A DNA stretch of 12,603 nt from contig JBGOZE010000036.1 in the NCBI GenBank assembly GCA_041479965.1, forward strand, positions 1 to 12,603. Direction: 5' to 3'. The number at the start of each line of letters is the position of its first letter. Within the stretch, counting starts at the first letter, position 1. A program made the translations under genes and the position numbers. Below, piece after piece: positions 7,472-12,603 of the stretch. This DNA comes from SM23-78 sp041479965 (GTDB taxonomy: Archaea; Nanobdellota; Nanobdellia; Woesearchaeales; SM23-78). The notes beneath the pieces were generated by a model, which saw nothing but the letters and a program-made list of their open reading frames with translations, had not been told where the DNA came from and made no database searches.

Positions 7472-7992
7472 ACATAGACCTCCATTCGGGTGACTGATGA
7501 GTTAAAGACAACAAACCTATCTAGCTTGACCAGGTCATCGTAGTTTGCAGGCAGCGCTTTGCCTATGTGACACAGGCCGCATGAAGATGCGCACGAGCCA
7601 CAGGATGAATCAAAGTCAATCAGGTCTCCCTCTGGTGTTTTGAACATCACCAAGAAATCATACTTAGTTTGGAGCTTGGTCTTTAGTGATGAGTAGCTCA
7701 TGTTTTGATTCATGGCTCTTGCTACTTTGGTGGCATCCAATCTTTTTTCGACAAGAAGACCAGGTCGTATGACTGAACTTTCATTCCAGTCAACAGGATA
7801 TCCTTCTGAGAGCAGCATCTCGCTTATCTTGCCTGCATCTGTTTTGAGCTCTTCATAGGTGTTGTTGGTTGAGAAGCTGTTGATGATTATCTTGAATGAC
7901 AGGATTATTGCTAACAGGAATATGAGCAGGCTTATGGTGTAGTCAGAAAGCCACACCTGCGCTTTTGCATTTCTGTTCTTTTTGTGATGCAT
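7459..7992 (-). CDS. Minor pilin-like protein with CxxCxxxCxxC cluster
   Basis: A 177-residue protein whose N-terminus follows the class III pattern: basic leader MHHKKNRNAKA, then QVWLSDYTISLL running into a hydrophobic helix to about 33. The peptidase cut would fall before Q12, although the usual glutamate at +5 is aspartate further on (D17). The rest is a predicted extracytoplasmic domain with a tight cysteine group C131, C134, C138, C141 followed by H142, and no other cysteines. That group could form two disulfides or hold a metal. The ATG start has GGAG eight bases upstream. The gene lies 21 bases after the second pilin and overlaps the VWA gene by 13 bases. A minor pilin linking fibre and tip protein is plausible but inferred. 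Confidence 0.75.
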   Translation of the reverse strand: MHHKKNRNAKAQVWLSDYTISLLIFLLAIILSFKIIINSFSTNNTYEELKTDAGKISEMLLSEGYPVDWNESSVIRPGLLVEKRLDATKVARAMNQNMSYSSLKTKLQTKYDFLVMFKTPEGDLIDFDSSCGSCASSCGLCHIGKALPANYDDLVKLDRFVVFNSSVTRMEVYVWRE

Positions 7993-8013
7993 TTTTATTC
8001 TCCTTGTGAAATT

Positions 8014-8433
8014 TCAACTTATGGTGACGGTGCCTGACAAGGTCTTTCTTATTGTGTTGTTTCCTTTTGTGAAAGTCCCGGTAACATCTGGGATGGCGAA
8101 CACCATCATAGTTCCTTTGTATTCAATTATCAGATCGTGAGTGCTCTGGCTGATGTTGTATTCTGTCTTGTCTACCTTATCAGGAATGAAGATGGTGCGC
8201 TCATAGCCAAGTTCTACTTCAGATGCGAGTATGAGCTCGTTTTGCAGTGAATATCCTAGGTCCATGAGCCTGTTGATATTCTTGTCCTCAGAATACTTGA
8301 ATGAAAGGTAGTATATTACTCCGAGAAATATTATCACGATGAGCATGGCAAAGCCTACCATTGCCAGGAACTCTAAAGCTACTTGTGCCTTGCTGTTGTC
8401 TTCTCCTATGATGCTCCCACCCCGAATAATCAT
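8014..8433 (-). CDS. Class III signal peptide pilin-like protein (second pilin)
   Basis: A 139-residue pilin-like protein. The signature KAQVALEFLAMVGFAML (15-31) matches the class III motif (Q17 at +1, E21 at +5, alanine replacing the usual serine at +3) and leads into a hydrophobic helix to about 43; processing before Q17 by an EppA-type peptidase is expected. The C-terminal part is beta-rich with N-X-S/T sequons. It resembles the preceding pilin in size and layout, so the two are probably paralogues. I used the ATG at 8433, 16 bases after the preceding stop. An upstream TTG at 8463 would overlap that gene and give an unusually long leader. The leader is still longer than its paralogue's, and GGGGTGGGAG lies inside it, upstream of an ATC-ATA pair, so the true start is uncertain. 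Confidence 0.8.
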   Translation of the reverse strand: MIIRGGSIIGEDNSKAQVALEFLAMVGFAMLIVIIFLGVIYYLSFKYSEDKNINRLMDLGYSLQNELILASEVELGYERTIFIPDKVDKTEYNISQSTHDLIIEYKGTMMVFAIPDVTGTFTKGNNTIRKTLSGTVTIS

Positions 8434-8449
8434 CAAAATTCTTAATGGT

Positions 8450-8878
8450 TCAGTGTTGCACAATGATGCTCACAGTATTATTGTCGTTTGATTCAGCAGC
8501 AATCCTTAGCAGGCCTTTAGAAGCCGGCACACCACCACTCAGGTTAGCTGCAGACCATTTTACCAGTTCATAATCTCCTCCTGGAGAATCAACCAGGAAG
8601 ATTATCTTGTTGTCAAGGAGAGTTATGCTCTTCACACCCTCAGGCACGTATATGGTTATGGTCTTCTTGCTCGGGCTTCCCAGGTAGTAGACTTCATCTG
8701 CAGCATCTCTTATCTCGCTTGCGACCTTGTCAGCCTGGCTCGCAGTGACTTCTGTGTTGATGGTCTGTGACTGCTGGAAAAAGATTATCACAAGAGGAAT
8801 CGTCATGAGGAAAGCAAAGCCTACTACTATCAAGAATTCCATGCTTATCTGCGCTTTGCTCGGGCCTCTTTTTTTCAT
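8450..8878 (-). CDS. Class III signal peptide pilin-like protein (first pilin)
   Basis: A 142-residue protein with a textbook class III (archaeal type IV pilin-like) N-terminus: leader MKKRGPSKA, then QISMEFLIVVGFAFLMTIPL (10-29), with Q10 at +1, S12 at +3 and E14 at +5. The hydrophobic helix to about 34 would form the fibre core. The mature domain is beta-strand rich (KKTITIYVPEGV, KIIFLVDSPG, GLLRIAAES) and lacks cysteines. Cleavage between A9 and Q10 is expected. It is the first gene after a strong TATA box, so it should be the most expressed member and the main fibre subunit. No ribosome binding site is visible and the predicted leader is very short, consistent with near-leaderless translation. 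The pilin class is well supported; whether it builds an adhesion pilus or another fibre is open. Confidence 0.87.
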   Translation of the reverse strand: MKKRGPSKAQISMEFLIVVGFAFLMTIPLVIIFFQQSQTINTEVTASQADKVASEIRDAADEVYYLGSPSKKTITIYVPEGVKSITLLDNKIIFLVDSPGGDYELVKWSAANLSGGVPASKGLLRIAAESNDNNTVSIIVQH

Positions 8879-8909
8879 TTGAACTTATTAATAGAAATAG
8901 AATAAGAGG

Positions 8910-8917
8910 TATATAAA
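8910..8917 (-). promoter_or_regulatory. TATA box of the pilin/VWA operon
   Basis: The minus strand reads TTTATATA, a near-consensus archaeal TATA box, centred about 36 bases upstream of the first pilin ATG. A start site about 25 bases downstream would leave a leader of roughly ten bases. T-rich stretches between the PAC2 stop (8977) and this box (for example TTATTTCTTG) may terminate the preceding transcript. Confidence 0.7.
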
Positions 8918-8976
8918 GTTAATCACTATTAGCCCATTTTAGAGCGATCTTATCAAGAAATAACTGATTACAAAAC

Positions 8977-9756
8977 CTAACCGATATAGCTCGTGTCCTG
9001 GTGGCCTGCGCCCATCATCTTTTCCTCTTCAAGCATTTCTTGGTGCTTGGCAAGGGGCTTTATCTCTTTCTCGATCTTGGAAATGTCTTTCTCGAGCTTG
9101 CTCATGTCAAGCCCTAGCTTGTATTTCTTCTCGAGCATTGCCATCAATTCCTTGGCTTCCCTTAATCCCAGGTGCATGGGATGGGCATAGGTCTCTACCA
9201 GCAAAGAAGCTGCTCTCATCTTCTTCTCCTTGCTCAAGCCTAATAGCAGCCCTGCTATCCCCATTATCGGGCCTACAACTCCTCGGAGCTTGTTGCTGGC
9301 TCCCAGCTTCACGAACTCATCGATGAAGCCCTTATCATTGCCTGTGCAAAATATCCTTGGCTTGACAGGAAGCTCCTGCAAGCCTATGCCTCCGAGAGTC
9401 ACAATCTCCTTGCACTTGAGCTTGGCAGCAGCTTCTAGCACCGCATTAGCGAATGAATATGAGTCTTCTTCTTTCATCGGCTGCACATCTCCGACGAGAA
9501 ACAGGAAGTCATTCTTGCCTTTTTTCTTGTGCTTCATCTCAATGCGCGGAAGCTCTACCATGTTGTCCTCCTTGACGAAAACAGAGTTAGGCAGGCAATA
9601 GGAGAAAAAACTGATGACCTTATCTGCTTTCAGCTGGTCAATCATCACATCGGCTGCTATCTTGCCGACATTGCCGATGCCTGGCATGCCGACGATTAGC
9701 ACTGACTTCTTCATTATCTTCACTTTCTTAGTGATGGTTATCTTCCAATCAGACAT
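8977..9756 (-). CDS. PAC2-family protein, probable proteasome assembly chaperone
   Basis: A 259-residue cytoplasmic protein of the PAC2 family (PF09754), whose archaeal members (PbaA/PbaB type) help assemble or bind the 20S proteasome. The diagnostic start of the fold is VLIVGMPGIGNVGKIAADVM (19-38), followed by alternating strands and helices including FLFLVGDVQP, IVTLGGIG and GVVGPIMGIAGLLLGL. Residues about 215-250 form a charged helix or coiled coil ending TSYIG. Some family members end in the proteasome-docking HbYX motif; here the tyrosine is third from the end, so the match is imperfect. The gene has its own TATA box and follows nop10, its usual archaeal neighbour. An ATP-grasp or generic PAC2 protein of unknown role is the alternative. 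Confidence 0.88.
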   Translation of the reverse strand: MSDWKITITKKVKIMKKSVLIVGMPGIGNVGKIAADVMIDQLKADKVISFFSYCLPNSVFVKEDNMVELPRIEMKHKKKGKNDFLFLVGDVQPMKEEDSYSFANAVLEAAAKLKCKEIVTLGGIGLQELPVKPRIFCTGNDKGFIDEFVKLGASNKLRGVVGPIMGIAGLLLGLSKEKKMRAASLLVETYAHPMHLGLREAKELMAMLEKKYKLGLDMSKLEKDISKIEKEIKPLAKHQEMLEEEKMMGAGHQDTSYIG

Positions 9757-9790
9757 TTTATTAACCTTCCGTGAGATTATTTTACTGTGA

Positions 9791-9797
9791 TTATAAG
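9791..9797 (-). promoter_or_regulatory. TATA box of the PAC2 gene
   Basis: The minus strand reads GCTTATAA, centred about 38 bases upstream of the PAC2 ATG, which predicts a leader of about 12 bases containing the GGAAGGT ribosome binding site candidate. Confidence 0.5.
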
Positions 9798-9809
9798 CGC
9801 CTCAATCAA

Positions 9810-9850
9810 CAAAAATGCCTTGCATTTTTGAGTTGACTTTTTCAGTCAAC
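9810..9850 (-). terminator. Two adjacent hairpins at the end of nop10
   Basis: Two perfect inverted repeats lie side by side. At 9832-9850, GTTGAC pairs with GTCAAC around a 7-base loop that contains the nop10 stop codon. At 9810-9830, nine bases (CAAAAATGC with GCATTTTTG) pair around a 3-base loop; read on the minus strand the second arm ends in TTTTTG, like an intrinsic terminator. They separate the S27e operon from the PAC2 TATA box. A terminator or 3'-end stability element is the likeliest role. Confidence 0.5.
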
Positions 9851-10018
9851 AGCGGCGGGACTGTCTTTATGCTCTTCCTTGTACTTTCTCCTGTAGCCCC
9901 CGTATTTGTCTTCTGGGCTGTATTTGGGAGGCTTGGGCTTGACTCTCGTGGCTCCGCAGCTGCACTTCTCAGTCAAGCCGTATGATTTGCAAGTTGGGCA
10001 TTTGAGCAGATGAAGCAT
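9842..10018 (-). CDS. nop10: H/ACA ribonucleoprotein protein Nop10
   Basis: A 58-residue gene, short and easily missed. Translation from the ATG at 10018 gives MLHLLKCPTCKSYGLTEKC followed by CSCGATRVKPKPPKYSPEDKYGGYRRKYK, matching archaeal Nop10. The zinc-site cysteines are C7, C10, C19 and C21, and the proline/aryl-rich tail (KPKPPKYSPEDKYGGYRR) is the part that contacts Cbf5. In H/ACA particles it supports the pseudouridine synthase Cbf5 in RNA-guided modification of rRNA. The start is fixed by AGGAGAT four to five bases upstream. It lies 21 bases after aIF2-alpha in the classical archaeal S27e - aIF2-alpha - Nop10 order. Confidence 0.95.
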   Translation of the reverse strand: MLHLLKCPTCKSYGLTEKCSCGATRVKPKPPKYSPEDKYGGYRRKYKEEHKDSPAAVD

Positions 10019-10039
10019 TTTTATCTCCTCTGATTAATA

Positions 10040-10819
10040 TTACTGCCCTTGCCTTTCAAAGGTTATCTCGCCTTTTTTTCCGCCTAGCATGGATGTCATC
10101 TGGTCCTCAATCTTTTTCAGTAATCCCTCTGCTTTCTTGTAATCCTTGGCAGTTATGAGCAGCCTATAGGCTCCTCCACCGAGATAGCCTATCTGGACAG
10201 AATTATCAATCTCATTGACCTTAGCAAAGGCTTGCTTGATCATCTCAAGGCCTTGCTCATCATAGGTCTTGATGCTTATCTTGGTGACAATCTCCACTTT
10301 TCTCGGCTTTATCTTGTCCCTTATGAGCTCCTCTAGCTTATCAGCCAATTCCTTGTGAAGTCCGAGCTTCTCTAAAGAAAGGTTCTTCTCCACGACATCT
10401 TCAAAAGCCAGGAAGAGCCAAATATAATGCTTGAGAACGTGAGGAGCAATCTCCTTGTAGAGCTGCTCCACAGGCTTTTTGAGCCTCTCAGCGAGCACAG
10501 AGACAATCTTCTCAGCCTTCTGCTCCTGCTTTATGGATTCTGTCTTGCCTCTCCTCTGGGAATCATTGACTCTCCTCAAAGAAAGGTCTATGTGGCCTCT
10601 CTCAGGGTCCACTCGAATGACCTTGCACACTATCTTCTTATTCTCTTCGACAAAATCCCTTATGTTCCTTATCCTTCCAGCGCTGACCTCGGAGATAGGT
10701 ATCAATCCTGGCTGGTCATACTCATCAAGCTGGACTGTGACTGCATGGTATTGTATCTTGGTGACTGTGCAGAACACCAGTTCTCCTTCCTCTGGGAACC
10801 CTTCCCTTAGAATGAACAT
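10040..10819 (-). CDS. eif2a: Translation initiation factor aIF2 subunit alpha
   Basis: The 259-residue alpha subunit of the heterotrimeric factor that brings initiator methionyl-tRNA to the ribosome. Residues 10-83 are the S1 (OB-fold) domain: GELVFCTVTKIQYHAVTVQL, GLIPISEVSAGRIRNIRDFV and GHIDLSLRRV. A helical domain follows (about 90-170, including HVLKHYIWLFLAFEDV), then the alpha/beta domain that binds the gamma subunit (about 172-255, ending GEITFERQGQ). Length and domain order are normal for archaea. S46 in SEVSAGRIRNI aligns with the regulatory Ser51 region of eukaryotic eIF2-alpha. The start is eight bases after the S27e stop, with GGAG overlapping that stop region as ribosome binding site, so the two are translationally coupled. 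Confidence 0.96.
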   Translation of the reverse strand: MFILREGFPEEGELVFCTVTKIQYHAVTVQLDEYDQPGLIPISEVSAGRIRNIRDFVEENKKIVCKVIRVDPERGHIDLSLRRVNDSQRRGKTESIKQEQKAEKIVSVLAERLKKPVEQLYKEIAPHVLKHYIWLFLAFEDVVEKNLSLEKLGLHKELADKLEELIRDKIKPRKVEIVTKISIKTYDEQGLEMIKQAFAKVNEIDNSVQIGYLGGGAYRLLITAKDYKKAEGLLKKIEDQMTSMLGGKKGEITFERQGQ

Positions 10820-10827
10820 TTTGTTTT

Positions 10828-11013
10828 TTACTCCAAGACTTCAAGCACTCTGGCTTTCACTCTTGTCTTGCCGCCTGTTGGGCTCGCAAGCTCCTTGCCG
10901 CACACAAGGCACCTCACAGTAGAGGCTGACTTGCCGAACACTATCTGCTCGTTCTTGCACTTGGGGCATCGAAGCTTTATGAACTTGCTCTTAGGCTCTC
11001 TGGCTGCATCCAT
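10828..11013 (-). CDS. rps27e: Small ribosomal subunit protein S27e
   Basis: A 61-residue zinc-ribbon ribosomal protein. The four zinc cysteines are C16 and C19 (LRCPKCKNEQIVF) and C35 and C38 (VRCLVCGKELA), followed by the typical SPTGGKTRVKARVLEVLE tail. Length is normal for archaea. ATG at 11013 is preceded by GAGGAGG eight bases upstream and by the TATA box at 11074-11081. It leads the operon with aIF2-alpha and nop10. In many archaea L44e sits directly upstream of S27e; here a nucleoside phosphorylase gene lies between them. Confidence 0.96.
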   Translation of the reverse strand: MDAAREPKSKFIKLRCPKCKNEQIVFGKSASTVRCLVCGKELASPTGGKTRVKARVLEVLE

Positions 11014-11021
11014 AGCATATC

Positions 11022-11081
11022 CCTCCTCGTATAATCATCCAATATGACTTTAGGCGAAAAGAATAGCTAAGGGTTTATAAA
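11022..11081 (-). promoter_or_regulatory. Promoter and ribosome binding site of the S27e - aIF2-alpha - nop10 operon
   Basis: TTTATAAA at 11074-11081 is a near-ideal archaeal TATA box, about 65 bases from the S27e ATG, predicting a leader of around 40 bases. GAGGAGG at 11022-11028 is a strong ribosome binding site, eight bases before the start. Confidence 0.7.
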
Positions 11082-11087
11082 GATATT

Positions 11088-11133
11088 GTCTCGCCCTGCA
11101 CAATGCAATCAATGCCATCAAGCATGCAGAGAC
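11088..11133 (-). other. Imperfect inverted repeat after the phosphorylase stop
   Basis: GTCTC/GAGAC (11088-11092 with 11129-11133) and CTGCA/TGCAG (11096-11100 with 11125-11129) can pair with a small bulge. The element begins five bases past the stop codon and is followed on the minus strand by AATATCTTTATAAA. It may be a terminator-like or 3'-end structure, or chance; the spacer contains a 9-base near-direct repeat (ATGCAATCA / ATGCCATCA). Confidence 0.3.
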
Positions 11134-11137
11134 ACCA

Positions 11138-12067
11138 TCAGCCAAATTTCTTCTTGTACAATCTAAAGAAGTTAGTGATTATGTCCTTAATCCTATCCTT
11201 TACTTCAGCAGAATTAAGCGCAGCCTGCACTTCCTCATGATTGGTGCAATTAGTGCCGTCAGATGCTATCATGTCAGAGATGCAAGAGAAACCAACTGAC
11301 TTCATGCCTCGGTTCCTGGCCACGATGACCTCTGGAGTTACTGACATGCCAACAGCATCTGCACCTATTCCCTTCCTGAAGAACAATGACTCTGCCTCGG
11401 TCTCATAGGTAGGTCCTGTGGCTCCGAGGAGCACTCCTTCATGCACCTTTCCTTTGTGATCTTTTGCAGCTGTCAAGAAAAGCTTTCTGAGCTCAGGGTC
11501 ATAGGCTTCATGCATTGGCTCGAATCTCTCGACTGGCTTGCCATTATCCACTCGATTGAAATCAAGAACCTTGCCTAGGAGAGGGTTAGGAATCATGTTT
11601 ATATGTGATTTAATGAGCATCAAATCGCCTACAGAATAGTCAAGGTTCAGCCCTCCTGCGGCGTTGGTCGAGAAATAATTTTTTACACCCAGCTCTGCGA
11701 GCATGTGCACAGGGAAAACAGCCTTCAAGATGCCATTGTTGAAAGGCTCATCAGCCACTTCATAGTAATGCTTCCTGCCTTTGAAACACATAACAAGAAC
11801 ATCTTCAATGGTCCCAATCACCAGCTTTCCTTCATGACCAGACACACAAGTAGCAGAGAAATTAGGGATTTCATGATAGGGTAACACCCTGGCATCCTTG
11901 ACAAGGTCAGCCACATAACCTATTCCAGAGCCTAATTGGAGGCCGAAGACAGGCTCAAGGCGTTTAGGAGCCAATCCTTTCATGATCACATAGCGAGAAG
12001 CTTCTTTCACCTTAGACTCATAGTTGTCGTGGAAATCTAAAGCCCCCTCAAGATTAGTAAGTCTCAT
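11138..12067 (-). CDS. Purine nucleoside phosphorylase (trimeric PNP/MTAP family)
   Basis: A 309-residue enzyme that cleaves purine nucleosides with phosphate to free base and ribose-1-phosphate (purine salvage, cytoplasmic). Numbered from the ATG, conserved active-site parts are GSG with S47, H78 in VSGHEGKLV, R98 and H100 in GRKHYYE, N135 in STNAAGGLN, E222 in GPTYETEAES and M241 in AVGMSVTPEVIVAR. The base-specificity position equivalent to Asn243 of human PNP is D265 (in FSCISDMIA), which points toward 6-aminopurines such as adenosine. I chose ATG at 12067 over an in-frame TTG at 12073 because the TATA box is about 28 bases upstream, fitting leaderless translation. The gene sits between L44e and S27e with its own promoter. 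Methylthioadenosine phosphorylase is the main alternative activity. Confidence 0.9.
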   Translation of the reverse strand: MRLTNLEGALDFHDNYESKVKEASRYVIMKGLAPKRLEPVFGLQLGSGIGYVADLVKDARVLPYHEIPNFSATCVSGHEGKLVIGTIEDVLVMCFKGRKHYYEVADEPFNNGILKAVFPVHMLAELGVKNYFSTNAAGGLNLDYSVGDLMLIKSHINMIPNPLLGKVLDFNRVDNGKPVERFEPMHEAYDPELRKLFLTAAKDHKGKVHEGVLLGATGPTYETEAESLFFRKGIGADAVGMSVTPEVIVARNRGMKSVGFSCISDMIASDGTNCTNHEEVQAALNSAEVKDRIKDIITNFFRLYKKKFG

Positions 12068-12090
12068 TTTCAAGTGAGAAATAGGCTTGG

Positions 12091-12099
12091 TTTTATAAT
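12091..12099 (-). promoter_or_regulatory. TATA box of the phosphorylase gene
   Basis: The minus strand reads ATTATAAAA, centred about 28 bases upstream of the ATG at 12067, so transcription should start at or within a few bases of the start codon. The box lies 8 bases past the L44e stop, in a 40-base gap. Confidence 0.55.
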
Positions 12100-12107
12100 C
12101 TTAACGC

Positions 12108-12419
12108 TTACACCAACTCGACTTTCTTAGCCCTGAAGCCTTTGCCCTGGGTGTGGGTCTTGTTGCATTCCTTGCAAGTGTACCTGAAATCAGTCTTCTT
12201 GCTCATCTTCTTGCCGCTCCTCTTGGGTTTTGGAGGCTTGGAATACTTTCCAAGATTGCCTGCTCCCCTTCTCAAGCCTCGAGCCCTTACTCTTGGAGTT
12301 GAGCCTTTAGAAAGAGGCCTAGAAGCGTTCCTTCCCTTCTTCTTGGCCAAGGATACTTTCTGCTCAGTGTGCTTCCTGCAAAAAGGGCAGTATCTCTTCA
12401 TAATCTTTCTTATCTTCAT
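12108..12419 (-). CDS. rpl44e: Large ribosomal subunit protein L44e
   Basis: A 103-residue zinc-binding ribosomal protein found in archaea and eukaryotes. Zinc cysteines are C11 and C14 (RYCPFCRKHTEQKV) and C82 and C85 (YTCKECNKTHTQ), with the basic linker between them and the typical GKGFRAKKVELV ending. The M1 start (MKIRKIMKRYCPFC) fits the family's usual MKIPK... start better than M7. The gene reads away from the partial IS copy, and its probable TATA box is only a few bases from the IS tip. Confidence 0.95.
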   Translation of the reverse strand: MKIRKIMKRYCPFCRKHTEQKVSLAKKKGRNASRPLSKGSTPRVRARGLRRGAGNLGKYSKPPKPKRSGKKMSKKTDFRYTCKECNKTHTQGKGFRAKKVELV

Positions 12420-12447
12420 CCTATCGTCGTTGGAGAAACTCAGGGTT

Positions 12448-12470
12448 TAAAAAGATTACTGTTATATATA
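12448..12470 (-). promoter_or_regulatory. Probable L44e promoter abutting the second IS copy
   Basis: The minus strand reads TATATATAAC at 12461-12470, a good TATA box about 45 bases from the ATG, predicting a leader of roughly 20 bases. A weaker AT-rich alternative (TTTTTAAA) lies at 12449-12456. The IS tip begins at 12474, so the TFB-recognition (BRE) positions upstream of the box straddle the insertion junction. Confidence 0.5.
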
Positions 12471-12473
12471 GGC

Positions 12474-12603
12474 TGTATAAGGTCATGACATATGTCACCA
12501 GTTAAAATAATGATGCGAAATCATGGTATTTTTGAGCTGGAGACTGACCATTCAGGCTGCTATGCGGCCTGAAATGATTGTATCTTAGTCTGAACAGCTC
12601 AAG
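12474..12603 (-). mobile_element. IS481-like element, copy 2, cut by the window end
   Basis: These 130 bases are identical to 2-131 and in the same orientation, beginning with the same TGT tip and inverted repeat (12474-12498). The flanks differ (C at 12473, A at 1), which supports the tip position and shows two insertions rather than a simple terminal duplication. The rest of the element would lie beyond the window. Confidence 0.9.
12502..12603 (-). CDS. Transposase C-terminus, partial (IS copy 2)
   Basis: The last 33 codons and stop of the same transposase encoded at 30-893 (residues 255-287, starting LELFRLRYNHFRPHSSLNG). It is truncated only because the window ends; nothing suggests it is broken in the genome. 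Confidence 0.88.
   Translation of the reverse strand, partial: LELFRLRYNHFRPHSSLNGQSPAQKYHDFASLF

Noticed and set aside
8014..8463. TTG at 8463 as start of the second pilin
   Set aside because: It overlaps the preceding gene by 14 bases and gives a 26-residue leader, out of line with class III signal peptides; an ATG is available downstream.
8977..8994. HbYX proteasome-docking motif at the PAC2 protein C-terminus
   Set aside because: The protein ends SYIG, with tyrosine third from the end; HbYX needs tyrosine as the second-last residue.
11014..11137. C/D or H/ACA guide RNA in the gap after the phosphorylase gene
   Set aside because: There are loose TGATGG-like words and pairing, but no proper C/D box pair or ACA tail.
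232..12450. Many plus-strand open frames of 60-147 codons
   Set aside because: All lie opposite well-supported minus-strand genes, have no ribosome binding site or family resemblance that I can see, and have compositions typical of antisense shadows.
2..12603. Composite transposon formed by the two IS copies
   Set aside because: The interior holds core ribosomal and translation genes in their usual archaeal order, not passenger genes, so the copies are more likely independent insertions bounding a contig.

Overview
The window is a stretch of archaeal genome. The evidence is a run of archaea/eukaryote-type information genes (ribosomal L44e and S27e, initiation factor 2 alpha, Nop10, a PAC2-family proteasome-assembly chaperone), TATA-box promoters about 25-40 bases upstream of starts, GGTGAT/GGAG-type ribosome binding sites, and proteins with archaeal class III (pilin-type) signal peptides. 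The compact genes and the pilin/VWA surface operon remind me of DPANN archaea (Woesearchaeota/Pacearchaeota-like), but that placement is inference. Every gene I can support lies on the minus strand, so transcription runs from high to low coordinates.

Region by region, in order of transcription. (a) 12474-12603: the first 130 bases of a second insertion sequence (IS) copy, identical to bases 2-131, ending 3 bases from the likely TATA box of the L44e gene. (b) 12419-9842: L44e, then a purine nucleoside phosphorylase with its own promoter, then S27e - aIF2-alpha - Nop10 as one tight operon. (c) 9756-8977: PAC2-family protein. (d) 8878-2266: a six-gene operon starting from a clear TATA box. It encodes two small class III pilins, a third pilin-like protein with a cysteine cluster, a 1293-residue pilin-anchored von Willebrand A (VWA) surface protein, a membrane-anchored exported protein, and a small DUF192 protein. 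(e) 2185-1025: an unrecognised winged-helix plus long coiled-coil protein with its own promoter. (f) 965-2: a complete IS481-like element with an intact DDE transposase.

The most interesting part is region (d). The genes overlap or nearly touch, and four successive products begin with a pilin-type basic leader followed by a hydrophobic segment. The large one reads as a pilus-tip-like adhesin: its VWA metal-site domain appears to be split by about 385 residues holding a beta-sandwich that is itself split by a second beta-sandwich. A calcium-loop-like DxDxDGxxD motif and three cysteines sit in the metal-site region. No assembly ATPase, platform protein or prepilin peptidase is present here, so that machinery would have to be encoded elsewhere.

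The two same-orientation IS copies at the very edges suggest that the window is an assembly contig bounded by a repeated element. No stretch over 300 bases lacks a gene. I saw no tRNA, rRNA or CRISPR array.
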